Origin: an uncultured Allorhizobium sp.
GTDB taxonomy: Bacteria > Pseudomonadota > Alphaproteobacteria > Rhizobiales > Rhizobiaceae
Direction: 5' to 3'
Length of the DNA: 64,000 nucleotides
NCBI GenBank assembly: GCA_958439205.1
Contig: OY288189.1
Location: 4,417,001 to 4,481,000 of the forward strand
A program made the translations under genes and the position numbers. Shown here in pieces: positions 34,225 to 44,103 of this stretch. Within the stretch, counting starts at the first letter, position 1, and each line of letters begins with the position of its first letter. Under the pieces are notes generated by a model. It was not told the DNA's origin. It searched no databases and saw nothing but the letters and a program-made list of their open reading frames with translations.

Positions 34225-37200
34225 ATGAACGGATCGCGATCCCAGACCCAACGGCCCGGCAGCCCATCCTCCCTGGATGCGTTGAGCCGTACGATCGAAG
34301 GGCTTGAGGCGCGCATCGAAGGGCTGATCGGCCAACAGGCCGCCCGCAGCCGCGCAGACGAGCCCGTGTCACGCGTCCTTCCCGGCCGCCGTGCCGACGA
34401 TCCTGTGCGCAGCGAGCGCGACCAGCGTCCTGATCCGCTCGCTGAAATCCGCCAGCGCCAGCGGGCGCTCGAAGAGAGCCGCAATCGTGGCGGCGACCGC
34501 AGCCTCTACAGCCGCAGCGATGAACCGCCGGCCCGCGCACCGCTGCGCCAGCCCCTGCCCCCGCTTGCCGACCCGCAGCCGGCCTATCCGCCACGCGTGG
34601 CTGCCCCGGCCCGCGCCGGCCTTGAGTTCACCGAAGCCCTGAGCGGGCTGCGACAGGAGCTGAAGCAGGACATCGCCGAGAGCCTGTCGCGCGAGATCGC
34701 CGGTCTGCGCAACGAGATGCGTTCCATCCGCGTGCTCGCCGAAGAGAGCCGCCCGCAGGATGACATGCGCCAGGATATTGCACGCCTCGCCGAGAGCCTG
34801 CAGCGGCTCGAAGGCATCAAGGCCCCCGGCACGGATGGGCTGCGCCAGGACTTCAACGAATTGCGCTCATTGATGGACGGCCTTGCCCGTGAGGATTCCG
34901 TCCGTCGCATGGAGCGCCGCTGGGACGATGTCGAGGTTCGCCTCGACGGGCTCGACACCGGCGCGATGCGTGATGAGATCATTCGCATTGCCGACCGGCT
35001 CGATGACATCAAGTCACAGCTTGGCGGTATGGGCGACACCCGCGCGATCCGAGCCCTCGAAGAGAAGCTCGTCACGGTCGCAGCCGCGCTTGAACATATC
35101 GGTGCGCATATCGACCCGAATGAGCGCATGGTCATGGATCAGTTCGCAGCTCTCGACACGCGTCTCGACGAGATCACCCGGGCGATTGCCGCCGGCAGCC
35201 GCAATAGCGGCCCGGGCAATGATCCGGCAACCTTCCACCGCCTGGAAGACCGGCTCTCTGGCCTCGCACGGCAGATCGAGACACTGTCGGATCGCCGTGC
35301 GCCGCAGCACGATGCGTCTGACGAGATGGCAGAGCGGCTGGAGCTCCTCACGACCCGGATCGAACAGCTCTCGGCAGAACAGGGTGCCGTCCGCATCGAA
35401 GAGCGTCTCGACCAGCTCTCCTACATGCTGGAAAAGGTCCAGAGGCCCGCTCCAGCACCGGAACTCACCGGCTACCTCGCTGACATCTCGCGCAAGATCG
35501 ACGCGCTGGACGGCGGCGCGGGCAATGATCGCCTTGCCGACCGCTTGGAAATCCTCGCCCAGCGGATCGAGGAGCTGGACGCCCCCGCCCCGGTCGCCAT
35601 GATCGACGACAGCGCGCTGCGCAATCTGGAAGACCGGCTTAACGCCGTCGTTGACCGGCTGGAAGAGACGAGCTCGACAGGCCCTGTCGGCGGCGAAAGT
35701 GCCAGCCTTAAGGGGCTCGAAGACCAGATCGCCCACCTCTCCGCCCTGATCAGCCAGCCGTCGCCTGCCGATCCGGAAGTCGCCGGACGGATCTCGGCGC
35801 TCGAGGACTATGTCGCGACCAGCGACGAATACATCATCGAGGCAGCCCGTCAGGCAGCCGAAACTGTCATGGCCAACTTTGCCCATCGGTTCCCGGCCGG
35901 AAGCCAGGCGGCGGCCGCCGACATCTCCGCCCTCTCGGCTCTCTCCGACCATCTGCGGCAGCTCGAAGACTATACCCGCCACTCGGAAGAGCGCACCCAC
36001 CGCACCTTCGAGGCACTGCACGACACGCTCGTCCAGATCGCCGGCCGCCTCGACGACCTGCATCATCCGGAACCAGCGCCGCTCTTTGCTCAGGCGCCAC
36101 TGCCGACCCCGCAGCCACTCCGGGCAGCCGAAAGCCCGGCGGCTGTGCAGCCTCCGCGCATGGTTGCCGAGCCGGCTCCTCAGCCCTCGCACCCGATCGA
36201 CGAGGAACTGCTGGCAGCCGCTGACGACTTTGCCCAGACCATGACGGCGCTGCCTGTCATCGATGCGGCGCGCGAAAAGAAGGCCTCCAAGCCGAGCCTG
36301 CTCGCCGGCCTCGGCAAGAAACTGATGCCCGCCAAGAAGGCCCCGAAGACGACCGTCGAAGCACGGCCCGCCGTCGATCCTGCGCCATCGGTCGATGCCG
36401 TCGACGTGCTGCCGCCTGACGATGCCAATGAACTGCTGGAACCGGGTTCGGGTGCGCCTGATGTGCGTAAGATCCTCGAGCGCGTGCGCGCCAGCCAGCA
36501 GGCCGCAAAGTCTGGCCCGTCGACCGACGAAAGCAATGACCGCACCGACTACATTGCCGCTGCACGGCGTGCCGCCCAGGCAGCTGCCATGGAAATGGAC
36601 CGCGCTCAGAAGGCTGCACCAACCGGCAACAAGATGATGGCCGACGTGAAGGCCAAGTCGAAGGCTGGAGAGGCCTCGCTCTTTGCCCGCTATCGCCGCC
36701 CGATCCTGATGGCCGTCGGCGCCATCCTGCTCGCAGCCATGGCCATGCCGCTGGTCAACACCCTGACCCGCAGCGAAGCGCCTGTCGTGCTTGAGGAAGC
36801 CGTTCCGGACCAGACGAGCGAGATCACCCCGACGGATCCTTTACCGGCCGAGGAAGCCGGCAACAGCGTGGACGCATCCGCGCCGATCGAGAGCGCAGCG
36901 GCACCCTCCGCCGAATCGACCACAAGCGAACCGCCTGCCGAAACAGACGAGCAAGTCGCGGTGACGCCGGAGCCTGTCGTTGCTGCCGCACCGGTTCAGG
37001 TCGGCAACGCAGCACCAGTCAATGCCATGATGGCGCCCGCACAGACTGCGCCAGGCCAGACACTGGAAGCACCCGCTTCGGCTCCTGCGGCCGACACGCT
37101 TGCAGCAGCGCCGGCAGAGCCGGCAAAGGTCGTGGTCGCTGAAGAGATCCAGCCGGCCTCCCCCCCCGCAGCAGAGATCGTCGTTCCAGCCGAGATCACC

Positions 37201-38031
37201 CCGCCATCGCTCTCCATCGCCGCAAAGAACGGCGATCCGCTGGCGCTCTTCGAAATCGGCGCGCGCTATACGGAAGGCCGCGACGTCGCGAATGATTTCG
37301 CAGAAGCCGCCAAGTGGTATCGACTGGCGGCCGACAAGGGCTTTGCGCTTGCTCAGTATCGCCTCGCCAATTTCCTCGAAAAGGGCACCGGCGTCGCGCC
37401 GGACATTGCTGAAGCCAAGCGCTACTACGAAATGGCGGCGAATGCCGGCAATGCGAGCGCCATGCACAACCTCGCCGTCATCTACGCCTCCGGCAAGGAC
37501 GGGGCACAGGATTATGCCAAGGCTGTCGAGTGGTTCGGCAAGGCCTCTGACTACGGCGTTTCCGACAGCCAGTTCAACCTCGCCATCCTCAGCGCGCGTG
37601 GCAATGGCACCACGCAGGATCTGGTGACCTCCTACAAGTGGTTTGCGATTGCCGCAAAGGGTGGTGACACCGATGCGGCCCAGAAGCGGGACGAAGTGGC
37701 CAATGCCCTGAAGCCCGATCAGCTGGAGCGCGCCCGCGCCGAAGTCGATCTCTGGAAGGCCAAGGAGCTAAACCCGGACGCCAATTCGGCCAATACGCCC
37801 GACGAATGGGCCGGCAAGGGCCTGAAGACCGCCAGCGTCGACATGAAGAAGGCGATCCGCAACATCCAGGCCATTCTCAACAAGAACGGCTTCGATGCCG
37901 GCACGCCCGACGGCGTGATGGGCGCGAAGACTGTCACCGCAATCAAGGCTTTCCAGACCTCGATCGGCGAACAGCCCACCGGCCAGGTGACGGACAAGCT
38001 GGTGACGGAACTGCTCGCCCGCAACAAATGA
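34225..38031 (+). CDS. podJ: PodJ-type polar organizing protein (coiled coil, TM, Sel1, peptidoglycan-binding)
   Basis: The 1268-residue protein has a long cytoplasmic part (residues 1-820) dominated by coiled coil with recurring RLDxI/LEDRL patterns and a Pro/Ala-rich stretch. A single membrane helix (about 826-846, PILMAVGAILLAAMAMPLV) and a Pro/Glu/Ala-rich periplasmic linker follow. Four Sel1 repeats come next (about 995-1150, e.g. EAAKWYRLAADKGFALAQYRLA). The end is a peptidoglycan-binding domain (about 1206-1268, NGFDAGTPDGVMGAKTVTAIKAFQ). This order is that of Caulobacter and Agrobacterium PodJ, which marks a pole and recruits division and growth proteins. The promoter region has CtrA-like and GANTC sites. 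Confidence 0.88.
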   Translation: MNGSRSQTQRPGSPSSLDALSRTIEGLEARIEGLIGQQAARSRADEPVSRVLPGRRADDPVRSERDQRPDPLAEIRQRQRALEESRNRGGDRSLYSRSDEPPARAPLRQPLPPLADPQPAYPPRVAAPARAGLEFTEALSGLRQELKQDIAESLSREIAGLRNEMRSIRVLAEESRPQDDMRQDIARLAESLQRLEGIKAPGTDGLRQDFNELRSLMDGLAREDSVRRMERRWDDVEVRLDGLDTGAMRDEIIRIADRLDDIKSQLGGMGDTRAIRALEEKLVTVAAALEHIGAHIDPNERMVMDQFAALDTRLDEITRAIAAGSRNSGPGNDPATFHRLEDRLSGLARQIETLSDRRAPQHDASDEMAERLELLTTRIEQLSAEQGAVRIEERLDQLSYMLEKVQRPAPAPELTGYLADISRKIDALDGGAGNDRLADRLEILAQRIEELDAPAPVAMIDDSALRNLEDRLNAVVDRLEETSSTGPVGGESASLKGLEDQIAHLSALISQPSPADPEVAGRISALEDYVATSDEYIIEAARQAAETVMANFAHRFPAGSQAAAADISALSALSDHLRQLEDYTRHSEERTHRTFEALHDTLVQIAGRLDDLHHPEPAPLFAQAPLPTPQPLRAAESPAAVQPPRMVAEPAPQPSHPIDEELLAAADDFAQTMTALPVIDAAREKKASKPSLLAGLGKKLMPAKKAPKTTVEARPAVDPAPSVDAVDVLPPDDANELLEPGSGAPDVRKILERVRASQQAAKSGPSTDESNDRTDYIAAARRAAQAAAMEMDRAQKAAPTGNKMMADVKAKSKAGEASLFARYRRPILMAVGAILLAAMAMPLVNTLTRSEAPVVLEEAVPDQTSEITPTDPLPAEEAGNSVDASAPIESAAAPSAESTTSEPPAETDEQVAVTPEPVVAAAPVQVGNAAPVNAMMAPAQTAPGQTLEAPASAPAADTLAAAPAEPAKVVVAEEIQPASPPAAEIVVPAEITPPSLSIAAKNGDPLALFEIGARYTEGRDVANDFAEAAKWYRLAADKGFALAQYRLANFLEKGTGVAPDIAEAKRYYEMAANAGNASAMHNLAVIYASGKDGAQDYAKAVEWFGKASDYGVSDSQFNLAILSARGNGTTQDLVTSYKWFAIAAKGGDTDAAQKRDEVANALKPDQLERARAEVDLWKAKELNPDANSANTPDEWAGKGLKTASVDMKKAIRNIQAILNKNGFDAGTPDGVMGAKTVTAIKAFQTSIGEQPTGQVTDKLVTELLARNK

Positions 38032-38235
38032 TCGGCCTGTCATAAAAGACCGCGATTGAGGGTCTATGACGGGCTCGCGAATTGACTTGATTGGCCGTGA
38101 GGCGCAAGAAAGAATTCGAAAGGGAGCAAGCCCGATCAAGGACTTGCACCCGCCCAGCATGAGAAAGAGCAAGGGGCTGTAGACCCTGACGTGACCGCGC
38201 CATCGTGCGCGGCTACCTGCATTTGAGGTCCTGAC

Positions 38236-39153
38236 GTGACGATCTATCTGCCGATCGCCGAATTGTCGGTCAATGTCTTCATCATCCTCGGCATGGGCGC
38301 GGCTGTTGGCTTCCTCTCGGGCATGTTCGGCGTGGGCGGCGGCTTCCTCATCACACCGCTCCTGATCTTCTACAACATCCCGCCCGTCGTCGCCGTCGCA
38401 ACCGGCGCGAACCAGGTTGTCGCGTCCTCCGTCTCGGGCGCCATCTCGCATTTCCGGCGCGGGACGCTGGACATGAAGCTCGGCACGGTCCTGCTGATCG
38501 GAGGTCTCGCAGGGGCGACGCTGGGCGTGTGGATCTTCTCCTGGCTCAGGCGCCTCGGTCAGCTCGACCTGATCATCTCGCTGCTCTACGTGGTTTTTCT
38601 CGGCACCGTCGGCGGCCTGATGCTGGCGGAAAGCCTGCGGGCGCTGCGCCGCGCGGCCCGCAATGAACCAGCCCCCCTGAAGCGGCCCGGTCAGCACAAC
38701 TGGGTGCATCGCCTGCCCTTCAAGATGCGCTTCAAGAAGTCGAAGATCTATCTGAGCGTGATCCCGATCCTGGCGCTCGGTTTCGGCATCGGCATCCTGA
38801 CCTCGGTCATGGGTGTCGGCGGCGGCTTCATCATGGTGCCGGCGATGATCTATCTGCTGCGTATCCCGACCAATGTCGTTGTCGGCACTTCGCTGTTCCA
38901 GATCATCTTCACCACCGCCTACACAACGATCGTCCAGGCGGCGACCAACTATTCGGTCGATATCGTGCTTGCCTTCATCCTGATGGTGGCTGGCGTCATC
39001 GGCGCGCAATACGGAGTCCGGGTCGGGCAGAAGCTGCGCGGCGAACAGCTGCGCGCGCTGCTCGGTCTTCTCGTGCTTGCGGTCGGCGTGCGTCTCGCGA
39101 TCGAACTGATCGTCACCCCTGATGACTTCTACTCGCTGGCGATCGGAGGATGA
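38236..39153 (+). CDS. TauE/SafE (TSUP) family anion permease
   Basis: This 305-residue inner-membrane protein has about eight helices and the duplicated family signature GMFGVGGGFLITPLL (near residue 31) and SVMGVGGGFIMVPAM (near 192). The family moves sulfite, sulfonates or other sulfur-containing or organic anions. Start GTG 38236 has GAGG 7 bases ahead. The stop lies one base before the start of the TIGR02186 gene, so the two proteins probably form a complex. The substrate is unknown. Confidence 0.88.
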   Translation: MTIYLPIAELSVNVFIILGMGAAVGFLSGMFGVGGGFLITPLLIFYNIPPVVAVATGANQVVASSVSGAISHFRRGTLDMKLGTVLLIGGLAGATLGVWIFSWLRRLGQLDLIISLLYVVFLGTVGGLMLAESLRALRRAARNEPAPLKRPGQHNWVHRLPFKMRFKKSKIYLSVIPILALGFGIGILTSVMGVGGGFIMVPAMIYLLRIPTNVVVGTSLFQIIFTTAYTTIVQAATNYSVDIVLAFILMVAGVIGAQYGVRVGQKLRGEQLRALLGLLVLAVGVRLAIELIVTPDDFYSLAIGG

Positions 39154-39154
39154 G

Positions 39155-39958
39155 ATGAAAGCGAACCTCCTCGCCCTTGCGCTTTTCGCCACGATCGGGA
39201 TCTCGCTTCCGGCGTTCGCCCAGGATCCGCTGACGTCGCAGCTGGCTGAAACCGAAGGCCTCGACATCGGCACCTCCACGAGCGAGATCGCGATCACCTC
39301 GGACTTCTCCGGCGCCGATCTCACAATCTTCGGAGCGCTCACCAATACCGACCAGTTGCTGCTCGCCATCGGTCAGTATGATGTGGTGGTCACGCTGGAG
39401 GGTCCGCGCGACTGGACGACCGTGCGCCGCAAGGAGCGACTGTTCGGCATCTGGGTCAACCGCACATCGCTTACCTTCGAGCAGATGCCGATCTCATACT
39501 CGCTCGCCAGCACGCGGCCGGTGGAGGAAATCGCAGCCGATGATGTGCTGACGTCGCTCGGCATCGGCATCGACCACGTGGCGCTCACGCCCACGGGCTT
39601 CATCAGCAATTCCGTCAATCTCGGCGAGTTCCGCGATGCCTTCCGCAGGCTTAAGCAGACCGGCGGGCTCTATCAGCGCGACACCGGAGGTGTGCGCTTC
39701 GTGTCGTCGAGCCTCTTCAAGGCCACGCTCAGGCTCCCGGCCAATATCCCGAACGGAGTGCACATGGTGCATGCCTATCTGTTCAAGTCCGGCGAGTTCA
39801 TCGCGGAAAAGGAACTGCCGCTGCGCGTCATCAAGACGGGCCTGGAAGAAGCGATCACCGAGGCAGCACATCAGCAGCCGCTCGCCTACGGCACGTTTGC
39901 CGTTCTGCTCGCTTTGGTCACGGGCTGGGCTGCGAGCCTGATCTTCCGCAAGGACTAA
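39155..39958 (+). CDS. TIGR02186-type membrane-anchored periplasmic protein
   Basis: The 267-residue protein has a signal peptide (MKANLLALALFATIGISLPAFA), a beta-rich periplasmic body and one C-terminal membrane helix (YGTFAVLLALVTGWAASLIF) ending in RKD. Motifs such as GADLTIFGA, VVTLEGPRDW and GIWVNRTSLTFEQMP match what I know as the TIGR02186 family, typically found beside TSUP permeases. ATG 39155 follows GGAGG and replaces a longer frame overlapping the permease gene. It is probably a periplasmic partner of the permease; the mechanism is not known. Confidence 0.82.
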   Translation: MKANLLALALFATIGISLPAFAQDPLTSQLAETEGLDIGTSTSEIAITSDFSGADLTIFGALTNTDQLLLAIGQYDVVVTLEGPRDWTTVRRKERLFGIWVNRTSLTFEQMPISYSLASTRPVEEIAADDVLTSLGIGIDHVALTPTGFISNSVNLGEFRDAFRRLKQTGGLYQRDTGGVRFVSSSLFKATLRLPANIPNGVHMVHAYLFKSGEFIAEKELPLRVIKTGLEEAITEAAHQQPLAYGTFAVLLALVTGWAASLIFRKD

Positions 39959-40007
39959 CGGCATCAGCCGGCGACGCTATGCGGTCACGCCAGGCTGAAA
40001 GGCCGAA

Positions 40008-40751
40008 TTAGCCGAGAAGGTTGCCGTAGCGCACCGAGTAGATCCGGTCGCGGCCAAGCAGATGCGCGATCAGGTCGGTGCGGGCGAAGAGGCCGGTGAA
40101 GGCCTTGTGGCGCAGATCGAGGCCGCCCGTTGTCACGCCGAAGGATGGCATGACCATGCGCAGGCCGTCGGTCGCAAAACAGGGACGGCGGACGGATTTT
40201 TCACGGCGACGGACGGTGGCGGAGGGATGGAGATGGCCGGCCACTTCGCCCTTGCCATGGGCGAGCGAAGGTTCGTGGCGGAAGGTGAGGCCCGCGAGCG
40301 AGAACTCATCCATGGACACCCCCGGCAGAGCCGTCGTGCCGTCCGGGTCATGGTTGCCATTGATCCAGACGATATCGCGTTCACCGGCGAGGCCGAGGAT
40401 CATTTCGCGGAAGACCGAGGGCATCAGGGCCGACCCGACGCGGTCATGGAAATTGTCGCCGAGGCTGACAATGGTCGCCGGCTGATAGCGATTGACGACA
40501 CTCTCCAGCAAACGAAGCGTCGCGAGCGTGTCATAGGGCGGCAGCAACTGGCCGCGCCTTGCAAAGGCCGCGCCCTTTTCGAGATGCAGGTCGGAGACCA
40601 CAAGCGTCCGATGATCCGGCAGGTACATGGCGCCGGTCAGATCGCAGACGGCTGCCACGCCCGAGAGGGCGATCTCGGTCGTCGTCTCCACTGTCTCGAT
40701 CGGCGCGAGGCGCCGGGCCGTCATACCCGTCATTTGCTCATTCCGCAGCAT
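40008..40751 (-). CDS. pdeM: Ligase-associated DNA-damage-response endonuclease PdeM
   Basis: This 247-residue calcineurin-type metallophosphoesterase has the metal-binding series SDLHLEKG, GDNFHD, NGNHD and GHLHPSATV. It belongs to the small family linked to bacterial Lhr-like helicases and DNA ligases in a repair module. The helicase gene lies 29 bp upstream on the same strand, which supports the name. ATG 40751 has GAGG 5 bases ahead. It is expected to cut DNA in the cytoplasm during repair. The exonuclease and ligase genes of the module are not in this window. Confidence 0.88.
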   Translation of the reverse strand: MLRNEQMTGMTARRLAPIETVETTTEIALSGVAAVCDLTGAMYLPDHRTLVVSDLHLEKGAAFARRGQLLPPYDTLATLRLLESVVNRYQPATIVSLGDNFHDRVGSALMPSVFREMILGLAGERDIVWINGNHDPDGTTALPGVSMDEFSLAGLTFRHEPSLAHGKGEVAGHLHPSATVRRREKSVRRPCFATDGLRMVMPSFGVTTGGLDLRHKAFTGLFARTDLIAHLLGRDRIYSVRYGNLLG

Positions 40752-40780
40752 TCGGCCTCGTCATAGCCGCTCTGCCTGAT

Positions 40781-43300
40781 TCACGCCATGGCCTCGGCGA
40801 TCAGATCGTCTGCCGCCATGGAAAGCACGTGTTCCTGGGCCTCGCCTGCCACAGGCTCCTTGCCGATCTCCAGCATGACCGGGACGGCGAGCGGAGAGAT
40901 CTGGGTCAGTCGCTTGTGCAGGATGTGGCCCTTGATTCGCTCCAGCATATCGGCAAGGCGGGCAATGTCCAAAAGTCCGGCGGCGGCATCCTGTCGCGTT
41001 GCCTGCATGAGGATATGATCGGGCTCATGGCTGCGCAGCACGTCGTAGATGAGGTCGGAGGAAACCGTCACCTGACGCCCGGATTTTTCCTTGCCGGGAT
41101 GGCGCTGTTCGATCAGGCCGGCGATCACGGCGCAATTGCGGAAGGTGCGCTTCAGCATGAAGCTCTCGTCGAGCCAGGTTTCGAGATCATCGCCCAGCAT
41201 GTCCTGGTCGAAGAGGTCTGCAAGGCTGAGTGCTCCCCGCGCGATCAGAGAGCCCATGTCCTCCAAGGCCCAGATCGCGAGTGCATAGTCTGTCGCCACG
41301 AAGCCGAGCGGCTTGGCCCGCATGCGCTCGAGCCGGCGGGTGAGCAGCATGCCGAGCGTCTGATGCGCAAGCCGTCCCTCGAAGGCGTAGATCACCATGT
41401 AGAAGCGCTCGCCGCGCGGGAAGGTCTCGATCAAGAGATCGCTGCGCTTCGGCAGAACCGACTTCTCCGCCTGCAGTGCCAGCCAGTCGCGCACCTGGTC
41501 GGGCAGGCCCGTGCGGCGGGCCGGATCATCCAGCATCGCGCGCACCTGTTCTGCGAGATAGGTCGAGAGTGGGAATTTGCCACCGGCATAGGCGGGGATC
41601 TTCGGGTCCATCGAAAAGGCGTTGGAGACGAGGCACTCGTTGTCTCGGATGCCTTCGAAGCGCAGCACCTTGCCCGAAAAGAGGAAGGTATCGCCCTGGG
41701 TCAGCTGCTCGAAGAAATACTCCTCGACCTTGCCAAGGGTCATGCCGCCCCGGCCGATCGACCCTAAATGGTTGCGCTTGACCAGCCGGACATTCAGCAT
41801 CGGCATTTCCACGATGGTGCCGAGATTGAGACGATACTGCTGGGCGACCTGAGGATTGGTGACGCGCCAGAGCCCGTCCTTGCGACGGCGGATGCGGGCG
41901 TAACGCTCGTAGGTGCGCAGGGCATATCCGCCGGTCGCGACGAAATCGACGATGCGGGCGAAGGTCTTGCGCGGCAGGGCGGCATAGGGAAGCGCCTTTG
42001 TCACCTCGCGGAAGAGGTCCTCCTCGTCGAAGGCATCGGCGCAGGCCATGCCGAGCACATGCTGAGCCAACACATCGAGCGAACCTTCGCCGACCGGCGG
42101 GGTATCCTGGGCGCCGATGTAGTTGGCATCGAGTGCCGCCTGACACTCCATGACCTCGAAGCGATTGGCCGGCACGAGGATCGCCCGCGAAGGCTCGTCC
42201 ATGCGGTGGTTGGCGCGGCCGATGCGCTGGGCAAGGCGCGAGGCGCCCTTGGGCGCGCCGACATGGATGACAAGATCGACGTCGCCCCAGTCGATGCCGA
42301 GGTCGAGCGTCGAGGTGGCGACGACCGCCCGCAGCCGGTTCTCGGCCATGGCGGCCTCCACCTTGCGGCGCTGGGAGACGTCGAGCGAGCCGTGATGCAA
42401 AGCGATCGGCAGGTTGTCGTCATTCACCGTCCAGAGCTCCTGGAAGAGCATTTCGGCCTGGGAGCGCGTATTGACGAAGAGCAGCGTCGTCTTGAAGTCC
42501 TTGAGGACCTTGTAGACCTCGGGAATGGCATAGTGCGCCTTGTGGCCCGACCATGGAATGCGATCCTCGGTCTGAAGAATGGTGATGTTGGGTCTAGCAC
42601 CACCTTCGACGGTGATCAGCCCCGCGGCGGCCTCGCCTTCTTCCGGCTGGGCGACCAGCCAGCGGCGCAGATCCATGGGCTGAGCAACCGTGGCCGAGAG
42701 GCCGATGGTCTTGAGGCCGGGAGCGAGTTTCCGCAGCCGCGTGAGACCAAGCGACAGCAGATGGCCGCGCTTCGAGGTCACCAGCGAATGCAGTTCGTCG
42801 AAGATGACGTAGCGCAGGTCCTTGAAGAAGCGCTCCGCATCCGAATGCGAGATGAGCAGAGCCACCTGTTCCGGCGTGGTCAGAAGGATATCCGGCGGAT
42901 TGGTCTTCTGACGCTGACGCTTGTGGGCCGGTGTGTCGCCGGTTCGATTCTCGATGGTGATCGGAAGCCCCATCTCGGTGACGGGCTTCATCAGATTGCG
43001 CTCGATATCGACGGCAAGCGCCTTGAGCGGCGAGATGTAGAGCGTGTGGATGCCGGTGAAGGCCTCGCCGGGTTTTTTCCGTCCACGCTCGGTGAGTTCG
43101 GTCAGCGATGGCAGGAAGCCGGCGAGCGTCTTGCCGGCACCGGTCGGGGCGATCAGCAGCAGGCTTTCGCCGCCGTTCTCGCCAGATCTCGCCCGAGCCA
43201 GCAGCTCCAGCTGATGGTCACGCGGCTGCCAGCCCTTTTCACCGAACCAGCGGAGAAAGGGGGCAGGCAGAAGGGCAAGGGCGGAATCAGCTGTCTTCAC
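40781..43300 (-). CDS. Ligase-associated DEXH-box DNA helicase (Lhr-like)
   Basis: The 839-residue superfamily 2 helicase has Walker A APTGAGKT at residues 51-58, TTPEQVALL, DELH in the DEXH box, and SATV. The second RecA domain has VATSTLDLGIDWGDVDLVIH and QRIGRANHR. A winged helix and the Lhr core domain fill the C-terminal half. The protein translocates on DNA and works with PdeM, encoded next. Translation starts at GTG 43300, since the hydrophobic LPAPFLRWF start follows directly. The size fits the ligase-associated group (about 820 residues) rather than the 1500-residue Lhr. Confidence 0.9.
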   Translation of the reverse strand: MKTADSALALLPAPFLRWFGEKGWQPRDHQLELLARARSGENGGESLLLIAPTGAGKTLAGFLPSLTELTERGRKKPGEAFTGIHTLYISPLKALAVDIERNLMKPVTEMGLPITIENRTGDTPAHKRQRQKTNPPDILLTTPEQVALLISHSDAERFFKDLRYVIFDELHSLVTSKRGHLLSLGLTRLRKLAPGLKTIGLSATVAQPMDLRRWLVAQPEEGEAAAGLITVEGGARPNITILQTEDRIPWSGHKAHYAIPEVYKVLKDFKTTLLFVNTRSQAEMLFQELWTVNDDNLPIALHHGSLDVSQRRKVEAAMAENRLRAVVATSTLDLGIDWGDVDLVIHVGAPKGASRLAQRIGRANHRMDEPSRAILVPANRFEVMECQAALDANYIGAQDTPPVGEGSLDVLAQHVLGMACADAFDEEDLFREVTKALPYAALPRKTFARIVDFVATGGYALRTYERYARIRRRKDGLWRVTNPQVAQQYRLNLGTIVEMPMLNVRLVKRNHLGSIGRGGMTLGKVEEYFFEQLTQGDTFLFSGKVLRFEGIRDNECLVSNAFSMDPKIPAYAGGKFPLSTYLAEQVRAMLDDPARRTGLPDQVRDWLALQAEKSVLPKRSDLLIETFPRGERFYMVIYAFEGRLAHQTLGMLLTRRLERMRAKPLGFVATDYALAIWALEDMGSLIARGALSLADLFDQDMLGDDLETWLDESFMLKRTFRNCAVIAGLIEQRHPGKEKSGRQVTVSSDLIYDVLRSHEPDHILMQATRQDAAAGLLDIARLADMLERIKGHILHKRLTQISPLAVPVMLEIGKEPVAGEAQEHVLSMAADDLIAEAMA

Positions 43301-43349
43301 TGCCCCAAGGTAGTGGACGGGCGGGGAAAGAGAAGGGGCGAAAGAGGCA

Positions 43350-43988
43350 TCACCTCAGTACAATATACCTGTCCGAGCGGTGGTTGATCGCGAGGAAGAG
43401 GTTCAGCACAACGGCACCGATGACAGAATAGAGCACCACGGAGGGGCTGACGACGGCAAATGCCAGCGCCATGACGCAGAGGTCGAAGGCGAGCTGGACG
43501 AGCCCGGCGCGGATGCCGAAACGGTCCTGGATATAGACGGCGAGGATGCCGAGGCCGCCAAGGCTGGCGCGGTGGCGATAGAGCGCGAGCAGGCCGAAGC
43601 CAAGCAGCAGGCCACCGAGGATCGCCGCCCAGATCGGCGCGATGCTCTCTATGACGAGGAAGCGGCTCTCGATTTCGACGATGAAGGAGGTCAGGCCGAC
43701 GGCTAAGAAGGTCTTGATGGTGAAGTCGAGGCCGACGCGACGCAGAGACAGGATGTAGAACGGCAGGTTCAACACGAAGAACAGGAGACCGAAGCTCCAG
43801 CCGCTCCAGTAATGCAGGACGAAGGCGAGGCCGGCCATGCCGCCGGTCAGAAGTCCGACCTGGGCGAGGAAATAGAGGCCAAGGGCTGCGATCAGGCTGC
43901 CAGCCACGAGGCCCTGCAGATCTTCCGCCGGTGTGTGGCGGGTCGGGTTCGAATTCCAGATTCCCAGCATGCTCGTCAACTGCGCCAT
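43350..43988 (-). CDS. YitT-family membrane protein
   Basis: This 212-residue protein has about five to six membrane helices. It contains GLLTGGMAGLAFVLHYWSG and GGLGILAVYIQDRFGI, the glycine-rich repeats typical of the YitT/DUF161 group. Function in the family is not established; members are probably small-molecule transporters. ATG 43988 follows GGAGACG, so the longer upstream frame is ignored. The gene stands between the helicase and a methyltransferase gene on the same strand without tight coupling. Confidence 0.82.
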   Translation of the reverse strand: MAQLTSMLGIWNSNPTRHTPAEDLQGLVAGSLIAALGLYFLAQVGLLTGGMAGLAFVLHYWSGWSFGLLFFVLNLPFYILSLRRVGLDFTIKTFLAVGLTSFIVEIESRFLVIESIAPIWAAILGGLLLGFGLLALYRHRASLGGLGILAVYIQDRFGIRAGLVQLAFDLCVMALAFAVVSPSVVLYSVIGAVVLNLFLAINHRSDRYIVLR

Positions 43989-44103
43989 GTCACGTCTCCA
44001 GAAAGCGATCTCGGAGCGCAAATGGTACTCGAGATCCGCTGGAAAACAAGGATGATAGGTCAGCAAAGCTGACCTATGGAGCAATTCGCAAGAAAGCTGC
44101 TTC

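Noticed and set aside
38041..38083. Hairpin after podJ
   Set aside because: The stem GTCATA/TATGAC is bulged and no T run follows, so it is too weak to call a terminator.
41768..43387. Open frame of 539 codons opposite the Lhr-like helicase
   Set aside because: Antisense shadow; the helicase motifs on the other strand are complete.
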